A stretch of 64,000 nucleotides of DNA from NCBI GenBank assembly GCA_009692585.1, contig SHYX01000015.1, positions 1 to 64,000 of the forward strand, read 5' to 3'. The translations under genes were made by a program, and so were the position numbers. This DNA comes from Myxococcales bacterium (lineage in GTDB: Bacteria; Myxococcota; UBA796; SXON01). How positions within the stretch are numbered: the first letter of the stretch is position 1; each line of letters begins with the position of its first letter. Below the pieces are notes generated by a model. It did not search any database. It had not been told where the DNA came from and saw only the letters and a list, made by a program, of their open reading frames with translations. Shown piece by piece: positions 62,919-64,000 of this stretch.

Positions 62919-63842
62919 ATGTCTGCGATTTCGCTGTACGAGGTGTCGCCGCGCGACGGCCTGCAGAACGAAGCGGGCGTGGTCTCGACCGAGGCCAAGG
63001 CCCAACTGATCGCGCAGCTTGTGGGTGCCGGGGTCACCGACATCGAGGTGACGAGCTTCGTTCGCCCGGGCTGGATCCCCCAACTTTCCGACGCGGTCGA
63101 ACTCGTGCGCGGCCTGCCGACGCGCGACGGCGTGCGGTACTGGGGGCTCGTCCCCAACCGGGTCGGGCTGGAACGGGCGCTCGAAGGCGGAATCCGACAC
63201 GTGGCGACCTTTCTCAGCGCCAGCGAGACCCACAACAAGCGGAACGTGAATCGGACGGTGCGGGAGAGCCTCGCCGGCATCGAAGAGGTCATCGCGGTCG
63301 CAAGGGACGAGGGCGTTTCGGTCCGGGGGTACATCTCCACGGTGTTCGGTTGCCCCTACGAGGGTCGCGTGCCCTTCGAGCAGACGCTGCGCATCGTCGA
63401 GCGCCTCTTCGCTGCGGGGGCCGACATGATCGCGCTCGGCGACACCACCGGGATGGGGGATCCTCGGCTGGTGCGCGAGGTCCTCACCCGGCTGTACGCC
63501 GCTGGCGTCTCGCCCGAAAAGGTGGCCCTCCACCTGCACGACACGCGGGGCACGGCGCTTGCCAACGCCCTGGCCGGCTGGGAGATGGGCGTTCGGCAGT
63601 TCGACGGGGCGGTGGGCGGCATGGGGGGGTGCCCGTACGCGCCGGGCGCGAGCGGCAACGCCGCGTCGGAGGATCTGGTCCACACCTTCCACGCCATGGG
63701 CGTGGACACCGGGGTCGACCTTGACCGGCTGGCCGCCGCGGGCTGTTTCGCGGAATCCCTGGTCGGCCGTGAGCTGCCGGGGCGGTACCATCTGTACTGG
63801 AAGGGGGCGCGGCAGCGCTCGGCGTCGGCGCGCACGGCGTAG
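62919..63842 (+). CDS. Hydroxymethylglutaryl-CoA lyase
   Basis: The 307-residue TIM-barrel enzyme cleaves HMG-CoA to acetyl-CoA and acetoacetate. Motifs: YEVSPRDGLQNEAG at the start (metal Asp), ASETHNKRNVNRT, LHLHDTRGTALANALAG, and the catalytic cysteine loop GGMGGCPYAPGASGN. It functions in leucine catabolism. AGGA lies 6 bases before the ATG. Confidence 0.95.
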   Translation: MSAISLYEVSPRDGLQNEAGVVSTEAKAQLIAQLVGAGVTDIEVTSFVRPGWIPQLSDAVELVRGLPTRDGVRYWGLVPNRVGLERALEGGIRHVATFLSASETHNKRNVNRTVRESLAGIEEVIAVARDEGVSVRGYISTVFGCPYEGRVPFEQTLRIVERLFAAGADMIALGDTTGMGDPRLVREVLTRLYAAGVSPEKVALHLHDTRGTALANALAGWEMGVRQFDGAVGGMGGCPYAPGASGNAASEDLVHTFHAMGVDTGVDLDRLAAAGCFAESLVGRELPGRYHLYWKGARQRSASARTA

Positions 63843-63846
63843 CCGG

Positions 63847-64000
63847 ATGCCCCGTAGCTTCCTCAAGATCATCGCGGGTTCACGACAGGGACTCAACGTG
63901 CCGTTGCCGGTGGTCGAAGCGCTGACCATCGGCCGCAAGCATGGAGAGCTGCTGCTGGACGACCCGCTCACCTCCGGGCGCCATTGTCAGGTGCAGGCGC
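63847..64000 (+). CDS. FHA-domain protein, N-terminal fragment
   Basis: The first 51 residues of an FHA domain are visible: MPRSFLKIIAGSRQGLNVPL, then TIGRKHGELLLDDPLTSGRH. GRKHGEL and the SGRH segment are the phosphothreonine-binding loops. The gene continues beyond the window. It lies 4 bases after the HMG-CoA lyase stop. Confidence 0.85.
   Translation, partial: MPRSFLKIIAGSRQGLNVPLPVVEALTIGRKHGELLLDDPLTSGRHCQVQA

Overview
The window is a high-GC, densely packed chromosomal segment from a Gram-negative bacterium. LpxD indicates lipid A, and lipoprotein signal peptides and a multihaem cytochrome are present. The best guess is a Myxococcota / former deltaproteobacterial lineage, because four large secreted proteins carry MopE-type calcium- or copper-binding repeats (a DCDG..WYDGVDxDCDG pattern) that are common in that group. 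This assignment rests on gene content only. No insertion sequence, prophage, integrase or CRISPR array was seen, and the longest stretch between called genes is under 200 bases.

Positions 1-14158 hold the end of tuf and a fused S10-spc-alpha ribosomal superoperon on the plus strand: rpsJ, rplD, rplW, rplB, rpsS, rplV, rpsC, rplP, rpmC, rpsQ, rplN, rplX, rplE, rpsN, rpsH, rplF, rplR, rpsE, rpmD, rplO, secY, adk, map, rpmJ, rpsM, rpsK, rpoA, rplQ. Three usual members are missing from their normal slots: rplC, infA and rpsD. The larger gaps (before rpsQ, secY, rpmJ and rpoA) contain strong RNA hairpins.

Positions 14172-20075 (minus strand) encode a MopE/FG-GAP lipoprotein, a small unknown protein, a ComF-type phosphoribosyltransferase, RlmH, RsfS, two secreted proteins and ObgE. 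Positions 20175-24203 (plus) carry a MATE transporter, CstA, a Fur-family regulator and SecG, followed by tRNA-Leu(GAG) with a promoter and a rho-independent terminator. Positions 24386-30021 (minus) form a glycolytic set (gpsA, gap, pgk, tpiA) headed by a Ycf46-like AAA ATPase.

Positions 30044-37044 carry an ATP-grasp glutathione-synthetase-like enzyme, a pentapeptide-repeat protein, an ECF sigma/anti-sigma pair, tadA, two tRNA-Ser genes, the SRP 4.5S RNA gene (ffs), a dnaX split into two reading frames, and recR. Next come uvrB and a MopE-type lipoprotein (minus), then Nudix, LpxD, an unusual membrane protein with a sigma4-like segment, DivIVA, PHP, a Rossmann-fold protein and SCP2 (plus, to 45695).

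Positions 45718-51614 (minus) encode a Gld-like ABC exporter, a Tat-exported small subunit with a GMC oxidoreductase, and a ferritin-like protein. The most striking locus is 51754-61981. It is a tight four-gene operon of predicted surface lipoproteins: two giant MopE-repeat proteins (1409 and 872 aa), a five-haem cytochrome c and a three-domain multicopper oxidase. It looks like a cell-surface metal-binding and redox module. The window ends with a CPBP-family protease, an HMG-CoA lyase and a truncated FHA-domain gene.
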